Shown here: positions 32,629-41,331 of the stretch, piece by piece | Numbering within the stretch: the first letter of the stretch is position 1 | Layout: each line of letters starts with the position of its first letter | Assembly: GCF_033807575.1 (NCBI RefSeq) | Contig: NC_084726.1 | Coordinates: forward strand, 13,826,001 to 13,890,000 | Direction: 5' to 3' | Source: Cydia pomonella | Lineage: Eukaryota; Arthropoda; Insecta; Lepidoptera; Tortricidae | Length of the DNA: 64,000 nucleotides | Program-made: the position numbers and the translations under genes | The notes under the pieces: generated by a model | The model's database searches: none | Seen by the model: the letters and a program-made list of their open reading frames with translations, nothing else | Told to the model about the DNA's origin: nothing

Positions 32629-32984
32629 TTAGTAAAAAGTAATAGTATCATGTTGTCGAATACATAAACCGAGATGCCGTATCAGCAATCGTTCAGTCTT
32701 CCTTGCTTTTTCTAATTCGCAGTTGTTTGCGTACGACTGACCGTTTGACGCACATATCGGATCCCATTCATGGCCTTCTTTTGGATCACAGAAACATGCT
32801 CCGTTTTCTATAATTTTTATCGTCGGATCTTTGTCGAGAGCTTTTTGAAACTCGCATAAGTTTAAGTAGGTGACATCGTTGGAACCACACAAGAGTGTGT
32901 CGTGAGCGGATTCGCACTCGTCTTCGGTCTCTTCGAGGGATCGCCGGTTTGGCATACCGTGCCCGGGAGATAACCACAACACGG
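32629..32984 (-). CDS. Secreted protein with two Kazal-like domains, last exon
   Basis: A coding exon on the minus strand. The upstream edge is a good splice acceptor (TTTGTTATCTACAG, then CCGTG), giving an exon from 32984 down to the TAA at 32631-32629. About 118 residues are encoded. Domain 1 includes the Kazal signature LLCGSNDVTYLNLCEF and ends ENGAC; domain 2 starts FCDPKEGHEWDPICASNGQS and continues YANNCELEKA to HLGLC. Kazal domains inhibit serine proteases or bind ligands outside cells. Both domains have four cysteines instead of the usual six; the positions matching C1 and C5, which normally pair, appear absent. The few residues before domain 1 (VLWLSPGHG) may be the end of a signal peptide coded mainly in an unseen upstream exon. 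A 5'-truncated LINE lies in the presumed upstream intron. It could also act as a non-inhibitory Kazal protein. The frame is sure; the start exon is not found. Confidence 0.8.
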
Positions 32985-33063
32985 CTGTAGATAACAAACA
33001 ATTGCATACAAATTATTTGATTTATTAATGTTAATCAGTAGAATCATGTAATTATGAAAACTA

Positions 33064-33936
33064 AATATTATTATTATTATTATTATTATTATTTATTTCC
33101 AAAATAGTTGTACAGCATAACAGTATATACTAAGTCACCGCAAAACTACAAACAAATTGAAACAAAAATAGGTTAACTAATAATATTATGTAGGTACAAT
33201 TACTAATTAGGCATCGACAGTTTCTAGGCAGGTTACCACTCTAAGATATAACAACCACATTCAAACAGTTGAAGGACGTGCATCCATCGTCTCACAGAAC
33301 CTCAACAATTCATCTCGCACTTCGCTCCACCTGCCAGCAAATAAATCACACTCGGGCGCTGATGCTAAGAGCGCATTCAGGAGGGGTAAAGGGCGAACAA
33401 GTGGGGATTTTCTGTGAGACACGGTTCGCGAACTCGGGCCTACAAGTAGACCACGGTCACGAGGCCGGAAATTGACTCTGGTTGGCGTAGGGACAAAAAG
33501 ACGCAGTAATTGCGCCACCAGTTCGGCACAGTCCGATTCACCTCGCAAGACGCAACAGGCAGTCGTAAGGAGCTTAAAATTTCGTCTTACCTCCAAAGAG
33601 TTCAAGCCCAAAGAACCTAGCAAGTATTTTGTTGGGTATAAAAACGGGAAATACCCGAATATTTTTTTATATAAGAACCGGAGAAATACTTTTTGCACCC
33701 TCTCCAAAAGCAAGACGTAGCATAGCTCATAAGGATTCCAAACAATGGCAGCTGACTCAAGCTTGCTTCTGACTAGAGATGTGTATAGAAGCTTTATAGT
33801 ACCAGAGTCCTGAAAATCTCTCGCGTTCCTAATGATAAATCCTAACCTCTTATAGCAATCACGAGCTAGCGATATCATGTGTTCATGGAAGTTGAGGTGA
33901 GTATCAAGAATGATTCCAAGATCACGAATAGTGTTG
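33064..33936 (-). pseudogene. 5'-truncated Jockey/CR1-like LINE, ORF2 C-terminus
   Basis: On the minus strand an uninterrupted frame runs from the microsatellite at about 33936 to a stop at 33261. It has RDLGIILDTHLNFHEH, LARDCYKRLGFIIRNARDF, LYTSLVRSKLESAAIVWNPY, then RVQKVFLRFLYKK, LGLNSLEVRR and CDLFAGRW, the typical region after the RT palm and thumb. The 3' UTR (33260-33100) has TTTGGAAATAAATAATAATA and an (AAT)n tail at 33096-33064. The frame is still open, so insertion is fairly recent, but the RT active site is missing. The 5' end joins a TATAAATA microsatellite at 33937-33985. Confidence 0.8.
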
Positions 33937-33985
33937 ATATATAAATATATAAATATATAAATATATAAATATATAAATATCTTAT
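33937..33985. repeat. Microsatellite (ATATAA)n-like
   Basis: About seven imperfect units of ATATATAA. It marks the 5' truncation point of the LINE at 33064-33936. Confidence 0.85.
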
Positions 33986-33999
33986 TTTGCTAACTTAAG

Positions 34000-34460
34000 A
34001 TATATGAGTACCTATTAACCGAGAAATCATTTTCTTCTAGAGTTAGACCAATAATTTACTTATTACCGATATTGATCTAAATTATCCACGCGTTACTCGG
34101 TAAACTGTTCATTAACATAATAAAATACAAAAAAGGTCATCTCATTTAAGTATTATGTCAATTTCATAAGATAAACAACAGTTTCTAATTGTAAAGTTCG
34201 TTTCTAGTATATTAATACTATTATGAGTATGAGTGTTACTAGTAATTAATTAGCTGTTAGTGGTGTGTTTACTTACAGTATTAACAATATTAGGAACTAA
34301 TGAGCGGTCGACGGATACAAATGAGGTTATATTAATGTCACTAGTTATTATAATTTAACTAGCTTTAACCCGTGACTTTGTCTGAGCGGAATTAATAATT
34401 TGGGTTGTGGGTTTTTTATCCGATCTGCTTTTTATTGATAACACATAGATAAAGTGTGAT
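34000..34460. other. No recognisable gene
   Basis: AT-rich sequence with no exon recognised. It could lie in the first intron of the Kazal gene. Confidence 0.3.
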
Positions 34461-34462
34461 GA

Positions 34463-34606
34463 GGACCGGTCTGGACTAAAGTGTAGTGACCTTGCCTATG
34501 AAGCCGATAGTCCTGGATTCGAATCCTGGTTGGGAATTTGTTTGTATGATGAGCACAGATATTTTGTTCCCGAGTCATGGGTTTTTTCTATGTATTTGTA
34601 TATTAT
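34463..34606 (+). mobile_element. tRNA-derived SINE, 3'-truncated copy
   Basis: A-box-like GGTCTGGACTAAAGTGTAG, B box GGATTCGAATCC, then TTTGTATGATGAGCACAGAT and GAGTCATGGGTTTTTTCTAT. It stops at about 34606, where a different repeat end (GTGTCCCAAAACTCAACG) begins. Confidence 0.7.
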
Positions 34607-34607
34607 A

Positions 34608-34751
34608 CAACGTGTCCCAAAACTCAACGATAAGCCGGCACCAGAGGATGGAGCTGCTTATGATTAGTCGAGAAAAAATAAGGAAAAAAATATATCTCAA
34701 TTATTTTAGAAATTACAGAAAAAAAATGAAATTCATCGAAAACGACATCCC
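34608..34751 (-). pseudogene. Left flank of the DD41D element: older repeat debris
   Basis: 34608-34680 resembles one terminus of a MITE family (GTGTCCCAAAACTCAACGAT). 34700-34751, on the minus strand, may be the continuation of the LINE copy whose ORF2 end lies at 38654-39050, now separated from it by the transposon. Confidence 0.4.
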
Positions 34752-34753
34752 TA

Positions 34754-35140
34754 ATGGTATTTTTAACGACCATGTCACAAATATTCAAATATTACTTTTT
34801 TTTTTTTTGTTTTTGGAAACTTAAGTAGCCCTGCTATCTAACACAGTTCTTAAAAATACCATAATACATGTAGTTTTTACACAAAAAATAATCAAAATTC
34901 ATTTTGTCCCTACAATTTTGAAAGATTTTTTCTTACAGTCCACTTTCAATCATCATGGTGTAAAAAAATAGTATCGACACCACTATGGCAATTATTTTCA
35001 AAAGTTGACGCAACTAACCAAGATTCCAAAATGGTATAATACTTTGGGAAACCTAGTCACAACAAAAAACAACGAATTTTTAAACAAGAACCGACATTTT
35101 TAAATGTTGATATTAATCACTTTTGAAAAGGGTTGTTGTT
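34754..35140 (+). repeat. Left terminal inverted repeat of DD41D element
   Basis: Pairs with 38265-38651. Shared blocks include GTAGCCCTGCTATCTAACAC, CAAAATTCATTTTGTCCCTA and CCAAGATTCCAAAATGGTAT. Similarity fades at about 35140 (GGGTTGTTGTTG). Confidence 0.85.
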
Positions 35141-35274
35141 GCAAGTTTTAAAATTTCAATGGAAAATGTGGGTAGTTAATACAATTTTCAAGTCAGTACA
35201 CTCTGATCCTTTGTTCGCTGTGCACCGTTCCGTATTAATTGATGTGGCTCTCATACTAACAACTCTTGGCTTTG

Positions 35275-35282
35275 CTTTTTGG
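35275..35282. repeat. Left 8-bp target duplication of hAT element
   Basis: CTTTTTGG, identical to 37001-37008. Confidence 0.95.
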
Positions 35283-37000
35283 TAGGGATTGCAATCCGGT
35301 CCGGCGGATCCGGTAATCCGGCCGGATCCGGCACTTTTCAGGAGCTACCGGATCCGGTAAAAATCACCGGATCCGGACCGGATCCGGTAAAATAAAGAAA
35401 CGCCTAAATACAGCACGCGCTGTGCGTTTCAGATGAGGAAAAGGCGCTGGATGCGAGGTATGAAGTTGAACAGAACAAAAAATTAATGAAAAAGTTTAAA
35501 TTTAGTAAGATAAAAATATATTTATTATGACGATGACTGGGAACAGAAGAGGATTTCTTCTTCTTTCATGTTGGTGGCACGATATGACGATTACATAAAT
35601 ACTGTAATAGAAGGAAAAATTTAAGGATGGAAATGCCATGGAAGGCATTTGTAATTTATGCTAAAGAGAAGGTTAATGTTGTGTCATAATGTTGGGATAG
35701 GAGATTAAAAGTAAACAAATGAGCAGGATTAAGTCTGCGGTACTCAACCGACTACAGTTGGGCTCATCAATATGTGTGAATAAATATATGATAATATTGA
35801 TAATTTTTAGTTTTCTCCGATATATGTATATATATGATAAAATATAGATTCTTTTCTATTCAAATTTAAGAGAGAATTTATTGTCTTTACAATTTCATCC
35901 AATCTTATGCAATTTCCTTCATCTCCTGATACATGCTACTCTACGTCTAGCCAATGCTTTATTTGATCTATGTAACTTTTCTTAGGGAGTCCCTTTCCGC
36001 GATGGTTTTCAATCCTACATTCTATTATTTTTCGCATGTGATCGTCGTATCGTGTTTTGTTCCCTATAATTTGACCAATATACTTTTCTATAAATTAAAA
36101 AAAAGGACAATTTTTTTAAGTCATACAGTCTACTACTTTCTCGGACAAAAAATTAGAACAAGATAATACTCGCGCATTTATACTAGAGCGCATTTAATAT
36201 CATAATTGGTTAAAAGTAAAATATCTTCTTTTGTTACTAGAATCAAAGAGAATTAAGAAGACCAAGAGTGCTCACTCCATACAACGGTTTTGTTACCAAA
36301 AATACTATTATTTTCGTAGTCTACATTTAGCGTCAAGTAGCGGAACTCTCAGTACTGCTACTCGACAATATCACGACAAACAAAAAGTCTAATGCTCAAC
36401 GATTTTCATCTAATATTATAACCAGAGTAAGCGTAGGAGTTGAAAATATAGTTCCGGTTACTCTGGTTATAATATTAGGTAGATGTCGACTACGAATATA
36501 ATAAGCGTTTTGGTACCAAAACTGATGTATAGACTGAGCACTCTATGTACTTCTTATTTCTCTATGCTAGAATGGATGTCAATACAAAGAATTCAATCAA
36601 AGAACAGTTACGAAAACTTGTCCTTTCAAGGAGCTCCACCCCACATCCTATCATCAGGCTTTGGAAACTAATCAAATATATAATTGTAAACGAAAATTTG
36701 AGCACTTGTGAATGGTTAAATATGATAAATTACCAATTTCAAATTTTGTTTTTAAAGTGATATTGATATTATGACACTTTTTACTACCAAGTTCTATTTT
36801 ATTGTTAAGAAGTTATTGATTAACTTCAAATTATAGATTTAGGAATACGTATTACGCAAAAAATTAGAAAAATAAGTAATTTAATTAACTTTAATATCCC
36901 TATACCAAACCGGATCCGGTCCGGCCGGATCCGGCCGGATTATGGCCAAAATCCGGCCGGATCCGGCCGGATTGAAAATCAATCCGGTTTGCAATCCCTA
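35283..37000. mobile_element. Non-autonomous hAT element nested in the DD41D transposon
   Basis: 1718 bp with termini TAGGGATTGCAATCCGG and (complement) TAGGGATTGCAAACCGG, and a perfect 8-bp duplication CTTTTTGG on both sides, the hAT hallmark. Both subterminal regions carry clusters of the palindrome CCGGATCCGG: four on the left within 35315-35390 and three on the right within 36905-36970, the likely transposase-binding sites. No hAT transposase frame (no RW or hATC motif) is visible. A second foldback lies inside at 36264-36550. It separates the left terminal repeat from the transposase gene and so interrupts the leader or promoter of the host transposon. Confidence 0.9.
36264..36550. repeat. 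Imperfect palindrome inside the hAT element
   Basis: Left: AAGAGTGCTCACTCCATACA, GGTTTTGTTACCAAAAATAC, TTTTCGTAGTCTACAT and CATCTAATATTATAACCAGA. Right arm: the complements, ending GACTGAGCACTCTATG. The left arm has about 75 extra bases. It may be a third-level MITE insertion or a rearranged hAT interior. Confidence 0.65.
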
Positions 37001-37008
37001 CTTTTTGG
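37001..37008. repeat. Right 8-bp target duplication of hAT element
   Basis: CTTTTTGG, identical to 35275-35282. Confidence 0.95.
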
Positions 37009-37109
37009 ACTGGTGATCTGCAAACTGTACTGACCTGGCATTATTTTGGACTGTGATTGTGTTTTGTGTATTGGACTTTTTCCGTATTCTGGATTGTTTA
37101 GCGTTTATC

Positions 37110-38174
37110 ATGCCGCTACCGTACACACCGTTGGAATACGCTAATATGCATCTCATTTATGGAGAATGCCGATGCAATGCTAACGCTGCTAGCAGATTGT
37201 ATCGAGAAAGGTACCCAAATGTTCAAAGGCATCCGGATTATCGAGTGTTTATTAATGTACATCAAGCCTTTGCGGAAGGTCGTTTACCATTTGACAGGAG
37301 ACACACTGGAAGACCTAGATTGGAACGCGATGAAGAAGTTCTCAATGAAATAGAAAACGATTCAACTACCTCGGTACGTGCCATAGAACTAGCTACGGGA
37401 ATACCAAAAAGTTCTGCACATCGAATTCTAAAACGTCACAGACTTCACCCATATCACTACAGGCGTGTGCAGACGTTACTACCGCGGGACTATCCACATC
37501 GGGTCGCATTTTGCCGTGCGATGCTGCAAAAGCACAGGGAAGATCCCCAATTCTTAGACAAAGTTCTATGGTCGGATGAATCAACCTGCAAGAAAGATGG
37601 CTATTCAAATCTACACAACTTACATAGTTGGAGCAATGAAAATCCGCACTTGATGAGAGAAGACAAATCTCAGTATCAATTCAAGGTTAACTTATGGACG
37701 GGCATCTTAAATGGAAATGTAATTGGACCCTTTGAGTTACAAGGAAACCTTAATGGTGATGGCTATTTGACCTTTTTACAAAACGACTTGCCTGAATTAT
37801 TAGAAGACGTGCCTTTACGTGATTTACAAAACATGTGGTTTCAAAATGATGGTTGCCCAGCTCACTATGCCCGTGCAGTGCGAGAATACTTAAACCAAGA
37901 GTATCCAGGGCGTTGGATCGGGCGACTTGGTCCTATCTTGTGGCCACCCCGTTCGCCCGACCTGAACCCCCTGGACTTCTTCTACTGGGGCTGTCTTAAA
38001 GACAAAATCTACTCAAAACCCATAGCAACATTGGACGAGCTTCGCCAAAAAATCACACAAGCTGCGGATCATATCAATGGTAGAAGATATGCACGACGGA
38101 TAAAACGATCATTTCTAAGGCGATGTCATGTCTGTATTAATGCCGGTGGCAGGCAATTTGAACATTTACTGTAG
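37110..38174 (+). CDS. Transposase, IS630/Tc1/mariner superfamily (DD41D)
   Basis: Cuts and joins the ends of its own transposon. 354 residues from the ATG at 37110 (MPLPYTPLEYANMHLIYGEC); an upstream in-frame ATG at 37053 is less likely because it adds a hydrophobic stretch absent from relatives. Residues 1-60 form an N-terminal helix-turn-helix of the kind annotated as DUF4817 in insects. GRPR at 67-70 is the linker motif, and residues 75-125 form a second helix-turn-helix. The catalytic triad is Asp156 (LWSDES), Asp247 (WFQNDGCPAH) and Asp289 (SPDLNPLDF). Forty-one residues separate the last two, as in the DD41D ('Visitor') group. The frame is intact to the TAG at 38172-38174. It lies between long inverted repeats, and a hAT insertion ends 110 bp before the ATG, so its promoter may be displaced. 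The family call is firm; the subgroup rests on spacing alone. Confidence 0.92.
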   Translation: MPLPYTPLEYANMHLIYGECRCNANAASRLYRERYPNVQRHPDYRVFINVHQAFAEGRLPFDRRHTGRPRLERDEEVLNEIENDSTTSVRAIELATGIPKSSAHRILKRHRLHPYHYRRVQTLLPRDYPHRVAFCRAMLQKHREDPQFLDKVLWSDESTCKKDGYSNLHNLHSWSNENPHLMREDKSQYQFKVNLWTGILNGNVIGPFELQGNLNGDGYLTFLQNDLPELLEDVPLRDLQNMWFQNDGCPAHYARAVREYLNQEYPGRWIGRLGPILWPPRSPDLNPLDFFYWGCLKDKIYSKPIATLDELRQKITQAADHINGRRYARRIKRSFLRRCHVCINAGGRQFEHLL

Positions 38175-38264
38175 TATTAATAATGTAGTAAATGAATTTA
38201 AAAAAAAGGAAAAAAAATTGTACCATTTCTTTGCATTTATTCAACATTTTTCAACAACAAAAAT

Positions 38265-38651
38265 CCTTTTTTGGGTACAGTAAAAGTGATTACCGCCAAC
38301 ATTAAATAATGTCGATTCTTGTTTAAAAATTCGTTGTTTTTTTTTGTGACTAGGTTTCCTAAAGTATTATACCATTTTGGAATCTTGGTTAGTTGCGTCA
38401 ACTTTTGAAAATAATTGCCATAGTGGTGTCGATACTATTTTTTTACACCATGATGATTGAAAGTGGACTGTAAGAAAAAATCTTTCAAAATTGTAGGGAC
38501 AAAATGAATTTTGATTATTTTTTGTGTAAAAACTACATGTATTATGGTATTTTTAAGAACTGTGTTAGATAGCAGGGCTACTTAAGTTTCCAAAAACAAA
38601 AAAAAAACAGTAATATTTGAATATTTGTGACATGGTCGTTAAAAATACCAT
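38265..38651 (-). repeat. Right terminal inverted repeat of DD41D element
   Basis: Complement of 34754-35140; see that entry. It follows 90 bp after the transposase stop. Confidence 0.85.
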
Positions 38652-38653
38652 TA

Positions 38654-39050
38654 CCTTTAGAAACCTGTACACTCCTTTTTTGAAGAACCAAATACTGTAT
38701 ACCCTCGGGAAAACCTCGGCAGGGAGCTCATTCCACAGCCGGAGCGTCCGCGGGAGGAAATTCCTCTTAAACCACACAGTGCGCGACCATTTAGGCTCTA
38801 GGGCATGAGAATGAGCACCCTGCCGACGGCGAGCGGTGCGATGATAGAAACTAGCCGTGTGCATCATGTCAAACAATTCCTCAGAGCACAGCCCATTGTA
38901 CAAGCGGTAGAACACACACAAGGAGGCAAAGTCTCTCCTTAGACTTAATGGTTCAATGCCGCTTGTGAGTTTGGGATCGTCGACGATTCGTCGTAATAGC
39001 GGATACTTTGTAACCTGGGCCACTCCTGCTGGCTTACGCTTGATGATCTT
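38654..39050 (-). pseudogene. CR1-like LINE, ORF2 C-terminus
   Basis: Minus-strand frame with IEPLSLRRDFASLCVFYRLY, NGLCSEELFDM, FYHRTARRRQ, then FKRNFLPRTLRLWNELPAEV and FPRVYSIWFFKKGVYRFLK. SLxxRRxxAxLCVFYRLY ... HRTxRR ... FLPRTxxxWNxLPxxVFP is the classic C-terminus of CR1/Jockey-type LINEs. The frame runs straight into the TA site where the DD41D element inserted, so the 3' continuation should lie left of 34752. 5'-truncated. Confidence 0.75.
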
Positions 39051-39063
39051 AATGCTGAGTGTA

Positions 39064-39184
39064 CAGTTAAAAGATTTAATTGTGACCTATTTAGTACCTT
39101 GCCACAACATGCAAGGCGCTAGACCTCATACTGTTGTCACTGTGACAAGGTACGAAATGGGTCACAAATTAAATCTTTTGACTG
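39064..39184. mobile_element. MITE with TA duplication and CAGT(T/C)AAAAGATTTAAT ends
   Basis: Termini CAGTTAAAAGATTTAATTGT and (complement) CAGTCAAAAGATTTAATTTG, continuing GTGACC and TAGTACCTTG / CGTACCTTG. TA lies on both sides (39062-39063, 39185-39186). Probably a Tc1/mariner-derived miniature element. Confidence 0.8.
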
Positions 39185-39209
39185 TACCTCTCCCATGAAT
39201 GAATGTTTG

Positions 39210-39540
39210 TAACTTTTTTATTTCAATCTTTGATTAAGCCGTGTTATTAAATTTACCCGGTATAAACCTGTAAGTTCCGGGCTCTAGAGGCCTGTAGAGG
39301 CCGCGGACGTAAAAAGCGGCCGCCGCGGGCAATTAGCGAGGTTGTTAATATTTTATGACCCACGCCGAGACATACCGCCACGTAGAAATTAGAATGTTAT
39401 AGGCCTCGCGATTTAAAGAAGAAATTATATGAAAATTACTAATAACTGAGTCATAGATCACATATATAAAAAAAAAAAACAAGCAGATACGTCTGCGAAA
39501 GATACTATAGGTACAAATATTTATGTTAAAACATTAATTG
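39210..39540. other. Unassigned, with GC-rich patch
   Basis: 39280-39345 is a GC-rich island (CCGCGG, GCGGCCGCCGCGGGC) in AT-rich DNA. No frame or family recognised. Confidence 0.3.
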
Positions 39541-39552
39541 GTAAAAAATCAC

Positions 39553-39650
39553 CGCTTCTGGCAGGACTTGAACCTGCGACCTCGGTTGGTTAAGAGCGAT
39601 GCACAGATTGCAAAGGTCGCAGGTTCGTCCTTCCAGAAACGGTGAATTTA
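39553..39650. repeat. Foldback of tRNA-like sequence
   Basis: CACCGCTTCTGGCAGGACTT, GAACCTGCGACCT, then later AGGTCGCAGGTTCGTCC and TTCCAGAAACGGTGA are inverted copies of the same B-box-bearing arm, with a D-arm-like GGTTGGTTAAGAGCG between them. This is not a tRNA gene. A similar head occurs at 55176-55245. Confidence 0.55.
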
Positions 39651-39703
39651 TTTTTTGTTTCATTTTAAAGTATTATCAATAACATTTATGGGATCCCTTT
39701 GTT

Positions 39704-39930
39704 TGACATAATTATTGAAAGTCATAATGTAATGATAGTCATATTATCATTAGTCATAACTCTGAAACCGTTAACTTTTCAGGAATTTCCTTAGATTATC
39801 CTATAGATAGGTTAGGTTAGGTTAGGTTTGTTTTATGGCAATCCTGAAAAGTTACGCGTTTCTGAGAAAAACCAAATTATGACTAACGAAAATGCGGACA
39901 AACAATACATTATGACTTAAAACTTTATGG
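39704..39930. repeat. Imperfect palindrome centred on TTAGG repeats
   Basis: Arms share AAGTCATAATGTA, TTAGTCATAA, TGAAAC.G.TAACTTTTCAGGA and their complements. Near the centre (39807-39826) four tandem copies of TTAGG occur. Related to a dispersed foldback family rather than to a telomere. Confidence 0.6.
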
Positions 39931-39974
39931 GAAACAATAGAGACCCAACATTTATATATATCCCAGCGGCTGTA

Positions 39975-40055
39975 GCATGGTAGCATTTATATCACTAGTC
40001 TATACCTGTCACTTTCGCACTTACATACTTATTAGAACGTGACAGCCGCAGGTCA
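39975..40055. repeat. GTCACGTTCTAA repeat
   Basis: Inverted relative of 16125-16250: CTATACCTGTCACTTTCGCA and ATTAGAACGTGACAG. Confidence 0.45.
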
Positions 40056-40059
40056 AAAG

Positions 40060-40945
40060 TACAGAAACAACGTTGGTTTCCTTGATATATCATTTTTCTA
40101 TTATTATTATTGTAGAAATATTTTCTACCGAAATCGTTTTAATCTGTTTTATTTTCATTTTTAATTTGTTTTAATTTTTAAAGCATACCCGGATTAGACA
40201 TAGAAATATGTTACTTATAACTTTACATTATGAAATTTTATAACAAAAAGCCATTTTGTCCAACGCCGCAACAGTGTGTATTGCAAATTGACATTTTAAG
40301 ATATTAAAGGAAGATTATTCTGATGTTTTTAAGGATTCCCTCAGACGCACGCACCGGGATGTTAAGGAATAACAAATAAAAAAAATGCGCAAAGATACTC
40401 CGGGAAATGACCGACGAAATTATTTTACCGACTAAAGTTTAAAATAGCTTTAAAAATACCTACACAATGAGGTATTAATGATAAATAAACAAAATAATTG
40501 CGTTGAGACACACTGGTAAATGATATACGAAAATATTTTACCTACTAATCTTAGGAATGAAATGTTCTTCATTAAATGTTAACTGACTAACTACTGATAA
40601 AACACATTTTAGAAACATTTTTAATACCCGACGTAAAAAAGGGGTGTGGTAAGTTTGACCATTATGTGTGTCAGTCTGTACCGTAGCTTATAAATGGGTG
40701 AATCGTTTTGGATGCGGTTTTTTATTATTTGAAAGCAGGTTAGATATGTTTCATCACAATCGGTTCATGTAATTAATTATTATTATGTAACTGACCGTAT
40801 ATGATTAATACCAATAAAAATTCTATCTATATATCTATCTACACTCTCTGCCTATAGTTTGACTTCCAACCAAACCCGTTCAGTGGTTTAGGCATTACTT
40901 TAATGACTAACAAATATTCAGCCTATACATATCAGTATCACAATT
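40060..40945. other. Intergenic; dispersed repeat at 40620-40940
   Basis: 40060-40620 shows nothing assignable. 40620-40940 has GACGTAAAAAAGGGGTGTGG, TGTCAGTCTGTACCGTAGC and the GAATCGTTTTGGATGCGGTT block, which reads like a non-coding dispersed repeat. I see only this copy in the window. Confidence 0.4.
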
Positions 40946-41181
40946 AAATGATAATAATAATGATAACTCCACGGCCGATTCGGCCACGGCGACTGCTATC
41001 AACTCCGTTGCTGTCTTGTTAACAAAGCTTCACGAACATTGCACTTGGCATCCAGCTCTGAGCACCGACGCGATTCGAATTCAGCTACTTCGGCATTTAT
41101 TGTAGCCCGCCACTCCGTTCGTATGGCTGCCTGCTGCTCCCAAGGCGAGGGCTCTCTATACGATACTTTTTCATGTGGCGC

Positions 41182-41185
41182 TTAA
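41182..41185. repeat. TTAA target duplication, left
   Basis: TTAA, repeated at 41332-41335. Confidence 0.85.
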
Positions 41186-41331
41186 CACATTCACTGCCGG
41201 GAACCCACCTGGTGGGCGCTCGTGAACTTTGTTCAGATGCCGGACAACCCGCTGGGCGGGTTGTTTTGTACCCAACTATAGACCACCGGTTTCTGGGGTA
41301 GTGCGCCGTTTTTTGTCTGGCAGTGAATGTG
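41186..41331. mobile_element. piggyBac-type MITE (TTAA) inside the LINE
   Basis: 146 bp, termini CACATTCACTGCC and (complement) CACATTCACTGCC, flanked by TTAA on both sides. Inside are inverted CCACC/GGTGG and CCCGCTGGGCGGGTTG motifs. TTAA duplication is the piggyBac hallmark. Removing the element and one TTAA rejoins the LINE codons in frame. Confidence 0.88.

Larger units (their letters stand above)
34754..38651 (+). mobile_element. IS630/Tc1/mariner-superfamily transposon (DD41D type) with long TIRs
   Basis: 3898 bp including a nested hAT element; about 2.17 kb without it. The ends are inverted repeats beginning ATGGTATTTTTAACGACCAT, flanked on each side by TA (34752-34753 and 38652-38653), the universal target of this superfamily. 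The inverted repeats stay almost identical for about 390 bp (34754 to about 35140, and about 38265 to 38651). The transposase frame is intact. It is inserted in an old LINE copy. The high similarity between the repeats and the open frame suggest a recent, possibly still mobile, copy, apart from the hAT insertion in its leader. Confidence 0.9.

Noticed and set aside
33261..33878. Host gene of 205 codons
   Set aside because: The motifs are those of a LINE ORF2 C-terminus, with a retroelement 3' tail.
39553..39650. tRNA pair in divergent orientation
   Set aside because: Only the T-arm side is inverted and repeated; no full cloverleaf forms.
39807..39826. Telomere or chromosome-fusion scar
   Set aside because: Only four TTAGG units, lying inside a dispersed foldback repeat.
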